Of a stretch of DNA of 64,000 nucleotides, positions 34,080-46,405 are shown one piece after another. This DNA is from Cephalotus follicularis. Lineage: Eukaryota > Streptophyta > Magnoliopsida > Oxalidales > Cephalotaceae. The first letter of the stretch is position 1. Every line of letters begins with the position of its first letter. A model generated the notes under the pieces. It ran no database searches, had not been told where the DNA came from, and was given only the letters and a program-made list of their open reading frames with translations. The translations under genes were made by a program, and so were the position numbers. The stretch covers positions 1 through 64,000 of the forward strand of contig BDDD01000375.1 of the NCBI GenBank assembly GCA_001972305.1, written 5' to 3'.

Positions 34080-35060
34080 ACGCAAAAGTCCTAAAAGACA
34101 TGCACTAAAAATAGGATCCTTCATACTTCAAAAAAGGCTTTCTTGGCAGCCAATATCAGTGCGATGTTTTCGCAACCCATGGTACAAAAGTATAAAGACC
34201 ATGGTTGCCCAACAATCTCTTGTGTCATCGGCAACACCAAATTTGAACATGCTCTGCTCGATTTAGGAGCAAGTGTGAACTTGTTACCATCATCGATTTA
34301 TGAAAAGCTTGGTTTAGGAGAGTTGCGCCCAACCACGATAACTTTGCAATTAGCGGATAGGTCTGTGAAAGTACCGAGAGGGAAAATTTAGGATGTGTTA
34401 ATCAAGGTTGGTGAGTTTTTCTTTCCTGTCGACTTTGTATTTTTAGATACCCAGCCTGTTGTAAATATGAACGATCAAATCCAAGTTATCCTTGGTAGGC
34501 CATTCTTGGCCACAAGTAATGCTTTGATAAATTGCCAAAATGGTCTAATGAAGTTGAGTTTCGGAAACACATCAGTGGATTTTAATGCCTTCCGTTTGGG
34601 AAAGCATCCAGCTGACTTTGATGAAGTGAACGTACTCCATTCAATTCCTGACCACATTGATACGATCTTTGACATTTATTTTGATGGAAATTTCAGTGAG
34701 TGTATGCGAGAATTAGAGGATGTAGAAGGAGGTTATTTCTTTGAAGTGTTTAGTATGCAACCCTTAGAACCAGTGGGCCCCTTGTCCACATCTCTACCTA
34801 AGCCATCAATAGAAAAGCCTCCGAAACATGAACTAAAAGAATTGCCATCTACGCTAAAATACTCATTCTTAGGTGAAAACCAAACTCTTCATGTTATTCT
34901 TTCGTCTGATCTTACTCCCAGTCAGGAAGAGGAGGTTATTCACCTACTCAAGGAAAATAAAGAGGCAATTGGTTGGGCAGTGGCTGACATCAAAGGAATC
35001 AGCTCTTCTATTTGTGAGCACCAAATAAATCTCATAGAGGGATCCAAACCCTCTTGAGAA
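34080..35060 (+). pseudogene. Athila-like aspartic protease and linker
   Basis: A frameshifted stretch reading like QINIPLLEAIAQVPSYAKVLKDM leads into the protease: LLDLGASVNLLPSSIYEKLGLG near 34257 (D-L-G, a form usual in Athila) and QVILGRPFLATSNALINC near 34480. A TAG at 34389 interrupts it. The linker runs to DIKGISSSICEHQINLIEG, the conserved lead-in to Athila reverse transcriptase. Confidence 0.85.
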
Positions 35061-37704
35061 CCACAGTGAAGGGAAAATCCCGTGATGAAAGAAGCCATAC
35101 AAAAAGAAATTTTGAAGTGGCTGGACAATGGGATCATTTATCCCATCTCGGATAGTCAATGGGTAAGTCCAGTCCACGAAGTTCTGAAGAAATCCAGACT
35201 GATGGTAGTGCAATCCTCCACCAATGTCTTAATTCATACCAAGATTCAAACAGGATGGAGGGTATCATTGACTACCGTAAGTTGAATACATCCCCCTGGA
35301 AGGATCACTTTCCCCTTCAATTTATCGATCAAATGTTGGATAGGCTTGCTGGCCATGATTATTACTACTTTCTTGATGGGTACTCCGGGTATAATCAAAT
35401 TCCCGTCGCTCTGGAAGATCAAGAGAGAACTACATTCACATGCCCTTTTGGAACATTTGCTTATCAACGCATGCCATTTGGCCTTTGCAATGCCCCTTCG
35501 ACTTTCCAGAGGTGCATGATAAGTATTTTCTCTGATATGGTGGAGGACTTTCTCGAGATGTTCATGGATGACTTCTCTGTGCATGGTTCTACCTTCTCTG
35601 AACGCCTTCATCGTCTGAAATTTGTACTCGAAAGAAGTAGAGAGAAGAATTTGGTTCTTAATTGGGAGAAGTGCAATTTTATGGTGAATGAAGGGATAGT
35701 GCTCAGACATGTCGTATCCAAAGAGGGAATTCAAGTCGATAAATCTAAAATTGAAGTCATCCAACATTTGCCTCCACCAAGAAATATGAAAGACATCTGA
35801 GCATTCCTCGGACATGCTGGTATTTATCAAAGGTTCATCAAAGATTTTAGAAAGGTGGCGTGACCCTTGATATTACTCCTAGCAAAAGATCAATAATTTG
35901 TTTTCTTTGATGAGTGCCTTGAAGCTTTTTAACCTCTTAAAGATGGCGCTCACCTTTGCTCCTATCATTCAAGCACCCATCTGGACTAGGCCTTTTAAGA
36001 TTATGTGTGATGCGTCTGAAAATGCAATAGGAGCTGTTCTCAGGCAAAGAATGAATAAATTACCTCACATAATTTACTATGCAATTAGGACCCTTTCTGA
36101 TGCATAATTAAATTATACGACCACTGAAAATGAGTTTTTAGCTGTGGTCTTTGCACTTTAAAAATTCCGGTCGTATCTTTTAAGATCACACATCATTATT
36201 TATACTGATCACACTGCGATTCGGTACCTAGTGGGCAAAAAGGATGCAAAAGCACGTCTCATCCATTGGGTTATGCTACTTCAAGAGTTTGATGTGGAAA
36301 TAAGAGACAAGAAAGGAATCGAGAATCTGGTGGCTAACCACCTATCCCGTCTCCCTAATTCACCAAGGTCAAGGGTCAGATTAATGAGAATTTCCTTGAT
36401 GAACAGCTTATGAGTTTCGAGAGCGAACCACGGTATGTGAACATAGTAAATTATCTCGTTACGCGGATCGTACCATCCAAGTGGTCTGCTCAATATAAGC
36501 TTCAGTTTCTTTCGCAAGTCAAACATTTCTTTTGGGATGATCCTTATCTCTTCAAAGCATGTCCTGACCAAATCATGCGGAGGTGCGTTCCTGATCATGA
36601 GTGTCATTCTATTCTTTCTTTTTGTCATGAACAGGCTTGTGGCAGCCATTTTGGCCCAACTAAGACAACGGCCAAGGTTTTACAGTGTGGATTTTATTGG
36701 CCAACTCTTTTCAAAGATGCTTTTCAGTACTATCGGGCTTGTGCATCTTGTCAATCTTTAGGCCGTGTGACCAAGAGGAACATGATGCCTTTAACTCCGA
36801 TTTTGACAGTTGAAATTTTTGATGTTTGGGGCCTCGATTTCATGGGGCTGTTTTCCAGCTCGTTTGGGAATTTATACATCTTGTTGGTTGATGACTATGT
36901 TTCAAAGTGGATAGAGGCGATTCCTTGTTGAGCTAATGACAACTCGGTGGTTTTCAAGTTCCTAAAGGAACATATCTTTTCTCGGTTTGGCACCCCACGT
37001 GCCATCATCAGTGATAGGGTACCCAATTTTGCAATCGTTCTTTTGAAGCCCTTATGAAAAGGTATGGGATCACTCACAAACTCGCTACACCATACCATCC
37101 TTAGACTAGTGGGCAACTTGAAGTATCCAATCACCAAATTAAGCAAATTCTCAAAAAAATAGTCAACCCTAGTAGAAAGGATTGGTCCACTCAACTTGTG
37201 GATGCCCTTTGGGTTTATCAGATAGCCTTCAAGACTAACCTTGGTCAATCTCCTTATCGGTTTGTGTACGGTAAAGCGTGTCATCTTCCGGTGGAATTGG
37301 AACATCGGGCCTTTTGGTCCATTAAGCAATTTAATTTTGATCGTTCCACTGTAAGCATTCATCATAGTCTCCAACTCTCTGAGTTGAAGGAGATCCGAAA
37401 TGATGCTTATGACAACACTAAAATATCTAAAGAAAAAACCAAAGCCTTTAATGATGTGCGTAATTTGAGGAAAAATTTCGAAATAGGAGACAAAGTGCTT
37501 TTGTACAATTCACGGTCATACATGTTTCCTAGTAAACTGAGATCCCGATGGGATGGTCCTTATATTGTTAAAAATGTTTATTTACATGGTGTTTTGAGAT
37601 TTGTAGCCAGGTACTGTAGATGCTTTCAAGGTAAACTGGTAGAGATTGAAGAAGTTTCTAGAGCTTACAACTGCACCGATGGAAGAGGCAGTGGACCTTC
37701 ATGA
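35061..37704 (+). pseudogene. Athila-like reverse transcriptase, RNase H and integrase
   Basis: Reverse transcriptase: EILKWLDNGIIYPISDSQWVSP, a frameshift near 35175, YRKLNTSPWKDHFPLQFIDQ, TFTCPFGTFAYQRMPFGLCNAPSTFQ, and FMDDFSVHGSTF (catalytic DD near 35565). RNase H: MCDASENAIGAVLRQ, later [23 protein letters not shown]. Integrase: HFGPTKTTAKVLQCGFYWP with CASCQ, then VWGLDFMGLF and ISDRV for two catalytic Asp. It ends with FEIGDKVLLYNSR and LRSRWDGPYIV. Many stops (35796, 35870, 36106, 36930) and several shifts leave it inactive. No chromodomain is present, as expected for Athila. Confidence 0.9.
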
Positions 37705-39021
37705 GCCTCTTTATTTCGAGCATCCATGATCATATTCGGTAAACCCTACCCCTATTGTTCGTTAATTTATTGCATTGTTTTAATTATATTTTTGCTTTAT
37801 CATTGTTATATTTATTGTTGATTTTTAGTGCATTGAGGACAATGCAAGGTTTAAGTATGGGGGGGGAGTGGGGGTTTAGTTCATTTTAAATTTGAAAGTA
37901 GGAATAAGTGTTGATGTACTCAGAAATAATAGAAAACCCCATAGGAAAAATAATAAAAATTTTGTTTTCAAGGAAATGAAAAGGAATACATCACAAGGTA
38001 GGAGTTTGTGCACAAATAAATAAAAAAATGAATAAAAAACCAATCTTGTGTCTCTTCAAAGTTTCATAAATCTTAGTAAGGAGGAGTACAAGGAATTGAT
38101 GTTCTTGCATATAAAAAAAGAGAAGAAAAATAATGTTTATTTTATCTCTTTAAATTCAGTCTTGGTCTATAGCCTATTTGATTCAAGTAAGTAAGCATTA
38201 GGCATGTTTTACACCTGGTTCCTTAAAGACAACTGGCTTGAGAGTAACTGTTCCAAAGCTCGCTACAAGGCTCTTATAGAAAGCTTAAGTGGCTAAGACA
38301 TTGTATGAATTTAAGTTGGTTGAAAAATCTGAAGCTACTTAGTAATTTGGGTGCCTGGTGTATGCTCCATCCATGTCATTCAAACCAACAGTAGTGGAAG
38401 AATGAGTTTGATAAAAGAGAAAGAAAAGAAAAGAAAAAGTTTGAGTGCAAAAGTTTTTTTTCTGACTCCAAAGTAGGATTTTATGTTATTGATAATGCAT
38501 ATCATGATTGGTATATATTATGGAATAATAGAAAAATACTGTAAAAACTCCTTAATTGAGATATGTTATGATTGTAGAACTTGGAGCAGGATAATAAAAT
38601 TCAAGTATGGGGGTTGCCTATAAATTTTTAAGTGGAGATACATTTAACCTATTAGCAAAGTTATGATGAATTGAATTTTGTGTGTTTATTTGCCGAAAAC
38701 ACTCACGAGACAAAATTCGTCCACTAGGGACACCTAGGGGTTTAACTGCTTGTTGCATATGCTAAATGCAATCGTGATTCTTACGAAACGGAGTTATGGT
38801 TTTTGTTTATGTTTATTTTTTTTTCTTGTTTTAGCTTTCCGTTTCATTTGCTTGAGGACCAACAATGTTTAAGTATTGGGGTATTTGTTCATCATAAAAA
38901 TGTGTTATTTTTAAAGATCTATTTATGATGTTTTTATGCTTGAAACATAATGCTTTGGTTTTTTTATTTAATTTTCAGGTACAAGGCCAAAAAGATCAAA
39001 ACGCATTAATACTAGTTAAAT
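37705..39021 (+). other. Athila 3' non-coding region
   Basis: About 1.3 kb with no credible gene. It holds GCATTGAGGACAATGCAAG followed by AAGTATGGGGGGGGAGTGGGGG (37850-37877), a landmark downstream of Athila pol, and two more G-runs of the type AAGTATGGGGG (38597) and AAGTATTGGGG (38873) that may be polypurine tracts. No envelope-like ORF is seen. The Athila 3' LTR start could not be fixed. Confidence 0.65.
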
Positions 39022-39163
39022 TGGCAATCATATTTCCATATAACTTTAACAAAATTTTCCAGTCCTTACACATTGGATGGCCGCCCATAAGGAAAAAGAT
39101 TAGAGACTTAGAGTCTCACATTGTGTCTCTCACAATTTCGATTTTCACACACACTCTCACAAG
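39022..39163 (+). repeat. Left arm of inverted repeat flanking copia-3
   Basis: This 142-bp segment is the reverse complement, with a handful of differences, of 47003-47136. Both arms contain the same junction: the first ~49 bp of a gypsy LTR (in reverse here, 39022-39071) next to copia LTR sequence with the CATTG site. Confidence 0.85.
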
Positions 39164-41051
39164 CCATTAGATGGGTTGTCACATTATATCATATCTTGTA
39201 TGAAACAATCTTATTCCTTATATATATATATATATATGATGCTTGCTAATTTTGTTATGGCTATATCACTTGTGTTTTTTCACTTAATTGATGTAATTTA
39301 TTATTTACCTACTTACACTTGTGATGCCCTGACATAAGGTTGGATGCCTAGCATGGAGGCTGTGAGATTGGTTACCTAATTCCTTATGTCGAATTAGTTC
39401 CAAGTCATAGGTTCACTTTATGGGCATTAGTGAACCGGATAGACTTGCGCATATGTTGCCTGCTCATGGAATTGGAGGATGGATTCTCTCATACCATATG
39501 TGTTGGACACTAGGGCAAATACGGGGTGTGCGCTGGGAGTGTGTACACTGAACAGGATCCGCGTAGGAGACACTATTTGGATAGTCGCTATTCTCGTGTC
39601 AGTAGTGACTCCTACTTGCAAGGTAGACTGGAAATTAGATTTCCGGAGAGTTTACCAAAGGTCCTTATAATGATCAGATATTTTAGTAATTGAGGTATTA
39701 TCTAGGGTTGACACGTATCCTTACCCTAGACCTCAATCAGGGCCAAGCATGACAAGGGATTATAGTACACGCGAACCGACAACTTAGAAAATCTAGGGTT
39801 TATGAGGTGTGTAATAAATTATGGGAAAATTAATTAGATTAATTTTCTATCTGGATAATATTTGGATATTATCCCAATAGCATTTAAATTGGTTAAGGAC
39901 CATTTAGAATGGCTAAACCGGACCCTAGGGGTATTTCGGTAATTTATGAACACCTCTTGTTTTAACCAAGATTTTAAAGGGTTCCTGCCTTATAATAATT
40001 AGTTCTTTAATATGTTGGACATATTAACTCTTGGTGTCAAATATCAGTTATGTGGATTTTGCATTTTGTGGAAAGACATATGTTTTATCTTACTTAACCA
40101 ATATTCGAAGGGTACATGAGATCACTATAAGAGCTAGACTCTTATTGCTTAATTGGCCAGACAAAGCTTTGACGTCCTTTAGAAAGACGTCGATGCTTAA
40201 CATTTTTAAAGACATCGATGTCGTTTAGAAAACGTTGATGTGTTTTTTGTGGGACGTTGCATGAGCGTCGATGTCCTTTGGAAGGCGTCGACGTCTTTGA
40301 GCAGAAGTGCAACCTGTGCACGAGCTCACTTCATGGACACATTTTCTCTCTAACCTCCAGCAGCCTTCTCCCATTCTTGCATGTTATGGGAATGTGGGGA
40401 TCATGGCCACAGACTCCCTAGGAGTGAGGACCATGATCCTAAGTGAATGGGAGAGTGGGAGAGAGAAGAAGAGGGCTAGTAATAAGCATTTTCTGTAGAA
40501 AATAAAAAAAAAAAGGTGGAGAGGTAGAGTTTTTGCTGGGCAAACTGACTTCGATATTCTCTCAGCATAGTGTGTTCCCTTCATCTGTGATACACAAGGC
40601 AAGGGCTTATGTAGGGTGGATTGATTATTGACTTCGTTGGTCAATATCAATTTACCTTTTCTAAGCTTAGTGAGAGAGAGAGAGTTTCTACAATTTCTTC
40701 TTGGTTCTTGCTGGTTGGAGTAGCTTTTGTACCAGGGATTTTGGAGGCAACGTGTTTGGTGTCTTCCCAAGCGTGTAGCGGCAAAGAAAGAAGGAGCCTT
40801 CACCCGCAGGTATATCTCTTGGTTCTTCTCTTCTTGCCATGCTTGTGTGTCACCATTGTTTACCATGGTGACACCAATTCAATTCTGTTGATGATGTGGT
40901 GATCCATGTGGTCTGTGGACATGCCATAATGGACTGCTTTTGTTTTAATAGGGTGTTCTTCCGCTGCCATGTTTGTATGTTTTGTTTTGTTCTACACCCT
41001 ACACACCATAGTCCATTTATGGCTCCGGATTTGGTTTATCCGTTTCCAACA
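39164..41051 (+). mobile_element. 5' LTR of copia-3, left tip missing
   Basis: It begins within a block (AAGCCATTAGATGGGTTG) matching position ~30 of the copia-2 LTR, so the first bases are lost. It contains the blocks GCCCTGACATAAGG, AGGTTCACTT and GGGTTGACACGTATCCTTACC shared with copia-2. It ends CCAACA at 41051, followed by the primer site. A GTCGATGTC/GTCGACGTC cluster lies at about 40165-40300. Relative to the 3' LTR at 46400 it lacks a segment near 39620 and retains one that copy has lost. Confidence 0.8.
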
Positions 41052-41052
41052 G

Positions 41053-41064
41053 TGGTGTCAGAGC
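41053..41064 (+). promoter_or_regulatory. Primer-binding site of copia-3
   Basis: TGGTGTCAGAGC follows the LTR end by one base. It has one difference (A to G) from the usual TGGTATCAGAGC. Confidence 0.8.
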
Positions 41065-41065
41065 G

Positions 41066-42928
41066 TCCCACATCATCCTTGATTGAATTTTTGCCTTAGA
41101 TGATGTACTGGTTAATGGTTTAATTAATGGATGTGTTTTATGATCAAACTAGATTTTCAAATTGCCTTAGTGAAAATTGCATGAAATTGGATTTCATTGT
41201 GTTTATGACCTGCTGATTATGATATAATGTGTTTAGATTATGTTTAGAACATGCATAGTACAATATGGATTGCCAGAAAGGAATGCCAAAGTCTAAACCA
41301 TTATTTTTCTGCATTTTTCAAAATGCAGAAACTGCCCAGGGGGCTATAGACATCGACGTTCTTGATAGACGTCGATGTCTTGTTCATCTTTCCAGGAAAC
41401 GCGTCGACGTTCTTGATAGACGTCGATGTCTTGTTCATCTTTCCAGGAAACGCGTCGACGTTCTTGATAGACGTCGATGCCTTGTTTATCGTTTCCAGGA
41501 AAAGCGTCGATGTTATTGATAAACGTCGACGCCTTTTTCAACAGTTCTTGAGAAATGCATTGATGCTCGTGTTATGCATCAACGCCTTTTTCAGTAGTTT
41601 TCATAAAATGCGTCGACGCCTTCTGGGAAGCATCGACGTCTTTATAAAAAAAAAAAACTGTTTCTTATTAAAATTGGATTTTATACATTTTGGCACTTAG
41701 AAAATCAAAAATCATTGCTTGATTTTGTGGGAGTTTGATCAGTTAACAATCCTTAAATTAAATTGGTTGATTGGTTATTATTTATGGCATTTGTTTTATT
41801 TGTGTTTTATTATATTGGATATAATTTAAGTCTTATGCACAATGGATGGCCCAAGAAGGACATAGACCTAGTTTGTGGTTTTCTTTGTGTGGATGGATTT
41901 ATTTATTTATTATTTTTAAAGGTCTGTAATAAGGTGTCTGCGTTCACCATTTATTTCTCCTTACTTTTTTTATTTCTCCTTGTAATTTTTAAATGTAATT
42001 TTTCCTTTCAAAATGTAAAGTTCTTTATGTAAAAGAAGACTCTGCAAGGAGAGATGGAGGAAAGGAGAAATGGAGTACAAGACTTTTGAGGGCCATGTAT
42101 GCATGGTTATTGTTGTAATAAATAGATTTAAATCTTTAACCCTAGGAAAACCTAGTAGTGATTTTGGGCTCAAGTCACTACTAATAATGTCCTGACCAAT
42201 CCATTGACATATTTTAGAAATATGTCCAAGGTGCATAAGATACGCGTCTTGCATGCTAAGCCGTAATTAATTGGAATTGGCTAATACAACCAATGAATTA
42301 ATTAATGGCTCGGTAATTAAAATTTGAGACCGCAAATTCCCTCGCTTGAATTTTAAGTCTTAACGTAGGAACCCATGGAGTGGTTCCCCGTGGCCTTCCA
42401 CGATTTTCGTTGAGTAGTGTTCCTAGGTTGTTGGTTTGTCATGCCCTAGCTGAGGCTGATGACTTGGGGATATTTTGTCAACGTCGGTGTTGGGCACCGC
42501 AAAGGGTGGCTATGTTTTAGCACTTGGACACGCCTACGTGTGGGTGTTAAAACTAGTGCATTCTAATGAAAATTGTGGGTACTTGACTTTTCAAGATTCT
42601 GATGGTTTGTCATGCCCTAGCTGAGGCCATATTGAATCTAAGGCCAAATACTATGATTGGATCTTGTATTGGATACAAATTGGCAAGATAGCCTACCCAT
42701 TGGATATATTATAGTTTGTCATGCCCTAGCTGAGGCTAAAATATGATTGCGATGGATTCCAATCCCCACTAGGAAGTTAGACTTCTTGAGTTCCATATGG
42801 GGGTATGGGACACGATTAGAATAGTGGGAGGAACCATAAACACTAAAGACCAAGTGTTATGGTTATCATATATTAAAATTGGAATAAATGCTAACTCATG
42901 CTTATATTTCCTTATCTACGTTGCTAAA
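41066..42928 (+). other. Long leader of copia-3 between primer site and gag
   Basis: 1.86 kb without a credible gene. It contains the 51-bp minisatellite (41351-41560) and a further GTCGACGCC cluster to 41655, then three copies of the core GGTTTGTCATGCCCTAGC (42431-42456, 42602-42628, 42712-42736). The leader of copia-2 is built the same way. The region would be the 5' end of the packaged RNA. Confidence 0.75.
41351..41560. repeat. 51-bp minisatellite with hairpin units
   Basis: Units start at 41351, 41402 and 41453, with a fourth degenerate unit at about 41505. Each holds an inverted repeat with 9-11 bp arms, GACATCGACGT and ACGTCGATGTC, around the loop TCTTGATAG. Because 51 is a multiple of three, apparent repeat proteins arise (VLDRRRCLVHLSRKR); I regard them as artefacts. 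Confidence 0.9.
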
Positions 42929-45900
42929 ATGGCTTTATCAAATGCAATGTCCCGTATACTTGAGACAAACAAACATGAGGGGCCCAACATCAACGATTGG
43001 CACCGTAACCTCAAGTTCGTCCTTACGGCCAATAAAATGGCCTATGTGATGATTGGGGGGCCTCCTTCACTAGGTGAAGATCCGACGCCCGAAGAGAGTG
43101 GGCGACTAGCCAAGTGGCTAGAAGATGACGAGCAGGCTAGATGTCTTGCCCTTCTTGGGATGACACCTGAGCTTTAGCATCATAATGAGAAGATAGAGAC
43201 CTTATCTGCTATACTACTCCACCTTCAGGAGATGTATGGAGCTTAGTCTAGGACTCAAAGGTTTAATTTATCTGGCAAACTCTTTAAGGCTCAGATGCAA
43301 GAGGGAGCTTCAGTCCATGAGCATGGATTGAAGATGATAGATATGATTGAACAGTTGGCTCAATTAGGGTTTGTCATGGACCATGATCTATATGTAGATC
43401 TTATTTTGACGTCCCTTCCTAAGTCGTTCTCACAGTTGTTGGTGAACTTTCACATGAACAAGATAGAGGTAACTCTATCTGAGTTGGTTGCTATGTTGAG
43501 GACGGCTGAGGCCGATTTTCACTCTGGGAAGTCAAAGACCCACTCCCTACTTTTTCCTTCTTCTAGGTCTGCCCAAGGAAAGGGCAGTGCCTCATCTTCC
43601 TGTAAAGGGAAGGGCGTGCTCATGCCTGTCAATACAAAAGGCAAGGGTAAGAAGAAGTAAAAGAAGAAGAAGGGGAAGCTTGGAGCTAGTGGGAATGTTG
43701 CCACAGATCGGATGAAGAAGTTAGCTGCTGAAGGTGCTTGTTTCCAGTGCGGTAAGACCGGGCATTGGAAAAACGATTGTCGTGTTGCTGTTGCTGCTGT
43801 CTCTGCTGATAACCCGCATGGTGCGAGTACATCAGGTATGTTCATGATTGAACTTAAAGGAGAAAGGGCTATGGACTTACTGGGTCTAGTCCATACTGAC
43901 GTATATGGTCCTATGTCAGTCAGTGCGTGAGGTGGTTATATCTACTTCATAACCTTTACTGACGATTTATCTAGGTATGGTTATGTGTATATGATGAAAC
44001 ACAAGTCAGAATCCTTTGAGAAATTTAAGGAGTTCAGATTTGAAGTAGAAAAACAAACAGGTAAATCGATTAAAATACTTCGGTCAGACAGAGGTGGAGA
44101 ATACCTGTCAGCTGAATTCCTAGGTTATCTTAGAGATAACGGAATTCTATCTCAGTGGACTCCTCCTGGAACACCACAGCATAATGGTGTGTCCAAAAGG
44201 AGAAATCAAACTTTGTTAGACATGGTTCGATCGATGATGTCTTTTACTGACCTTCCCACCTATCTCTGGGGTTATGCCTTAGATATAGCTACTTATATCT
44301 TGAATCAGATTCCTTCAAAATCTGTGCCTTCTACTCCATACCAGGTATGGTCAGGGAGGAAACCCAGCCTGAGCCATTTGAAGGTTTGGGACTGTCCTGC
44401 TTATGTCAAGAGGCTTGACGCAGATAAGCTGGAAGCGCGGTCGGACCGCTGCAGGTTTGTGGGGTATCCTAAAGAAACAAAAGGATACTACTTCTATCAC
44501 TCTAGCGAACAAAAGATATTTGTTTCGCGAAATGCTGTGTTCCTAGAGAAGGAATACCTTCTTGAAGGAAATAGTGGGAGTAAGGTGGAACTCAAGGAGT
44601 TGCCACAGGTAGAAACCACACAGAAAATGGAGGAGTTAGAGGTTAGACCTTCAACAGACACATTTGAGAATGGATCTCAGGCTGAGAATAGTTCTCAGTT
44701 AGGCAGAGCTCCTTTGAGGAGATCAGGCAGAATCCCATTAGCACCTGAGAGGTATGGTTTCCTCATTGATGGTACTGATGAGATAAACGTTATTGAAGAT
44801 GATGAGCCTGCCAGCTATTTAGAGGCAGTGCAAGGTACTGAATCTGAAGCATGGCTAGAAGCCATGAAATCCGAAATGGATTCCATGTACTCCAACTAAG
44901 TATGGAATTTGGTTGAAACACCCGAAGGCATAGTGCCTATTGGCTACAAATGGATCTTCAAGAAGAAGATGAATGCAAATGGAAAAATCGAGACTTATAA
45001 AGCTTGATTAGTGGCGAAAAGGTATAGGCAACGACATGGAGTCGACTATACTGAGACCTTCTCACCTGTCACCATGCTTAAATCCATTAAGATTTTGCTT
45101 GCAATTGCCGCTAATTATGATTATGAGATATGGCAAATGGATGTCAAGAAAACCTTCTTAAATGGGCGTCTTGAAGAGGATATTTATATGTCCCAATCCG
45201 AGGGGTTTACATCTTCCGAGCACCCACACATGGTGTGCAAGCTCGATCGGTCCATCTATGGACTAAAGCAAGCATCTCGTAGCTGGAATCTACGTTTTGA
45301 TGAAGCAGTCAAAGCTTTTGACTTCGTTAAAAATGTAGATGAGCCCTGTGTTTCTCGAAAGCAAGAGGGACCTAGTATCACTTTCTTAGTGCTATATGTA
45401 GATGACATTCTACTCATTGGGAATGATGTAGGGATGTTGCAGTTTGCAAAGATATGGCTAACTAAGAATTTTTCCATGAAAGATTTGGGAGAAGCCACCT
45501 ATATACTGGGTATTAGGATCTTCAGGGATAGATCCAATAGGTTGCTTGGGCTTTCCCAAAGCCAGTACATCAGGAAGGTGCTGAAGAGGTTTAGCATGGA
45601 GAATTCCAAGAGAGGCTTATTCCCAATAGGTGAAGGAATTAATCTTTCTCGAAAGATGTCTCCTCAGACTTCTGAAGAGAGAGCACACATGAGTCGGATA
45701 CCTTATGCTTCGGCAGTAGGGTCGATCATGTATGCCATGTTATGTACTAGGCCTGATGTCGCACTTGCCCTGGGTATGGAAAGTCGTTTTCAGTCTGATC
45801 CTGGTGAGAAGAATTGGGAAGTGGTCATAGGAATCCTGAAGTACCTTAGGAGGACTCAGGATATGTTCTTGATCTATGGAAAAGATAGTGAGCTAAAATT

Positions 45901-46405
45901 GGAGGGTTTTACATACTCCAGTTTTGATAGTGATCCGGATGATCACAAATCTGCCTCTGGGTACGTTTTTGTACTTAATGGTGGAGCTGTGAGCTGGCGC
46001 AGTTCAAAGCAAGGGACTATTGCAGATTCTACCACAGAAGCCGAGTGCATAGCAGCCTCAGATGCTGCCAAGGAGGGTGTATGGATGCGTAAGTTCATTA
46101 CTGAACTAGGAGTTGTTCCATCCATTATTAGTCCAGTTGTGATATACTGTGATAATAATGGGGCTGTAGCACAAGCCAAGGAACCGCGGTCTCACCAGAG
46201 ATCCAAACACATCGAGCGACACTATCATTTAATCCGGGAGATTATTGGTAGCGGAGATATACAACTAGAGAGGGTCTCCTCAGAGGAGAACACAGCAGAT
46301 CTACTGACCAAGGCAATGGGCACCAAGGCTCTGGAGCATCATCGTGGGACGATGGGTCTAGACTATAGGAGTTCATGGCTTGAGGTTCAAGTGGGAGATT
46401 GTTAG
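42929..46405 (+). pseudogene. Copia-3 gag-pol polyprotein, in frame but with stops
   Basis: Start MALSNAMSRILETNK at 42929. One reading frame continues for 3477 bp to the final stop, broken only by six stop codons (near 43175, 43244, 43658, 43928, 44897, 45006). Gag (EGASVHEHGLKMIDMIEQLA), knuckle CFQCGKTGHWKNDC (near 43739), then a direct join at about 43858 to integrase GERAMDLLGLVHTDVYGP: protease and integrase N-terminus are deleted in frame. Integrase has SDRGGEYLS and PQHNGVSKRRNQT. Reverse transcriptase has MDVKKTFLNG, SIYGLKQASRSWN and LYVDDILLIGND (YVDD at 45394-45405). RNase H has STTEAECIAAS and ENTADLLTKAM. Without protease it could not be autonomous. Confidence 0.92.
46389..46399 (+). 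promoter_or_regulatory. Polypurine tract of copia-3
   Basis: AAGTGGGAGAT immediately precedes the LTR start TGTTAGATATAG and overlaps the end of the polyprotein frame. Confidence 0.75.

Noticed and set aside
41265-41700. Possible repeat protein with VLDRRRCLVHLSRKR units
   Set aside because: The unit is a 51-bp non-coding minisatellite in the copia-3 leader; open frames exist on both strands only because 51 is divisible by three.
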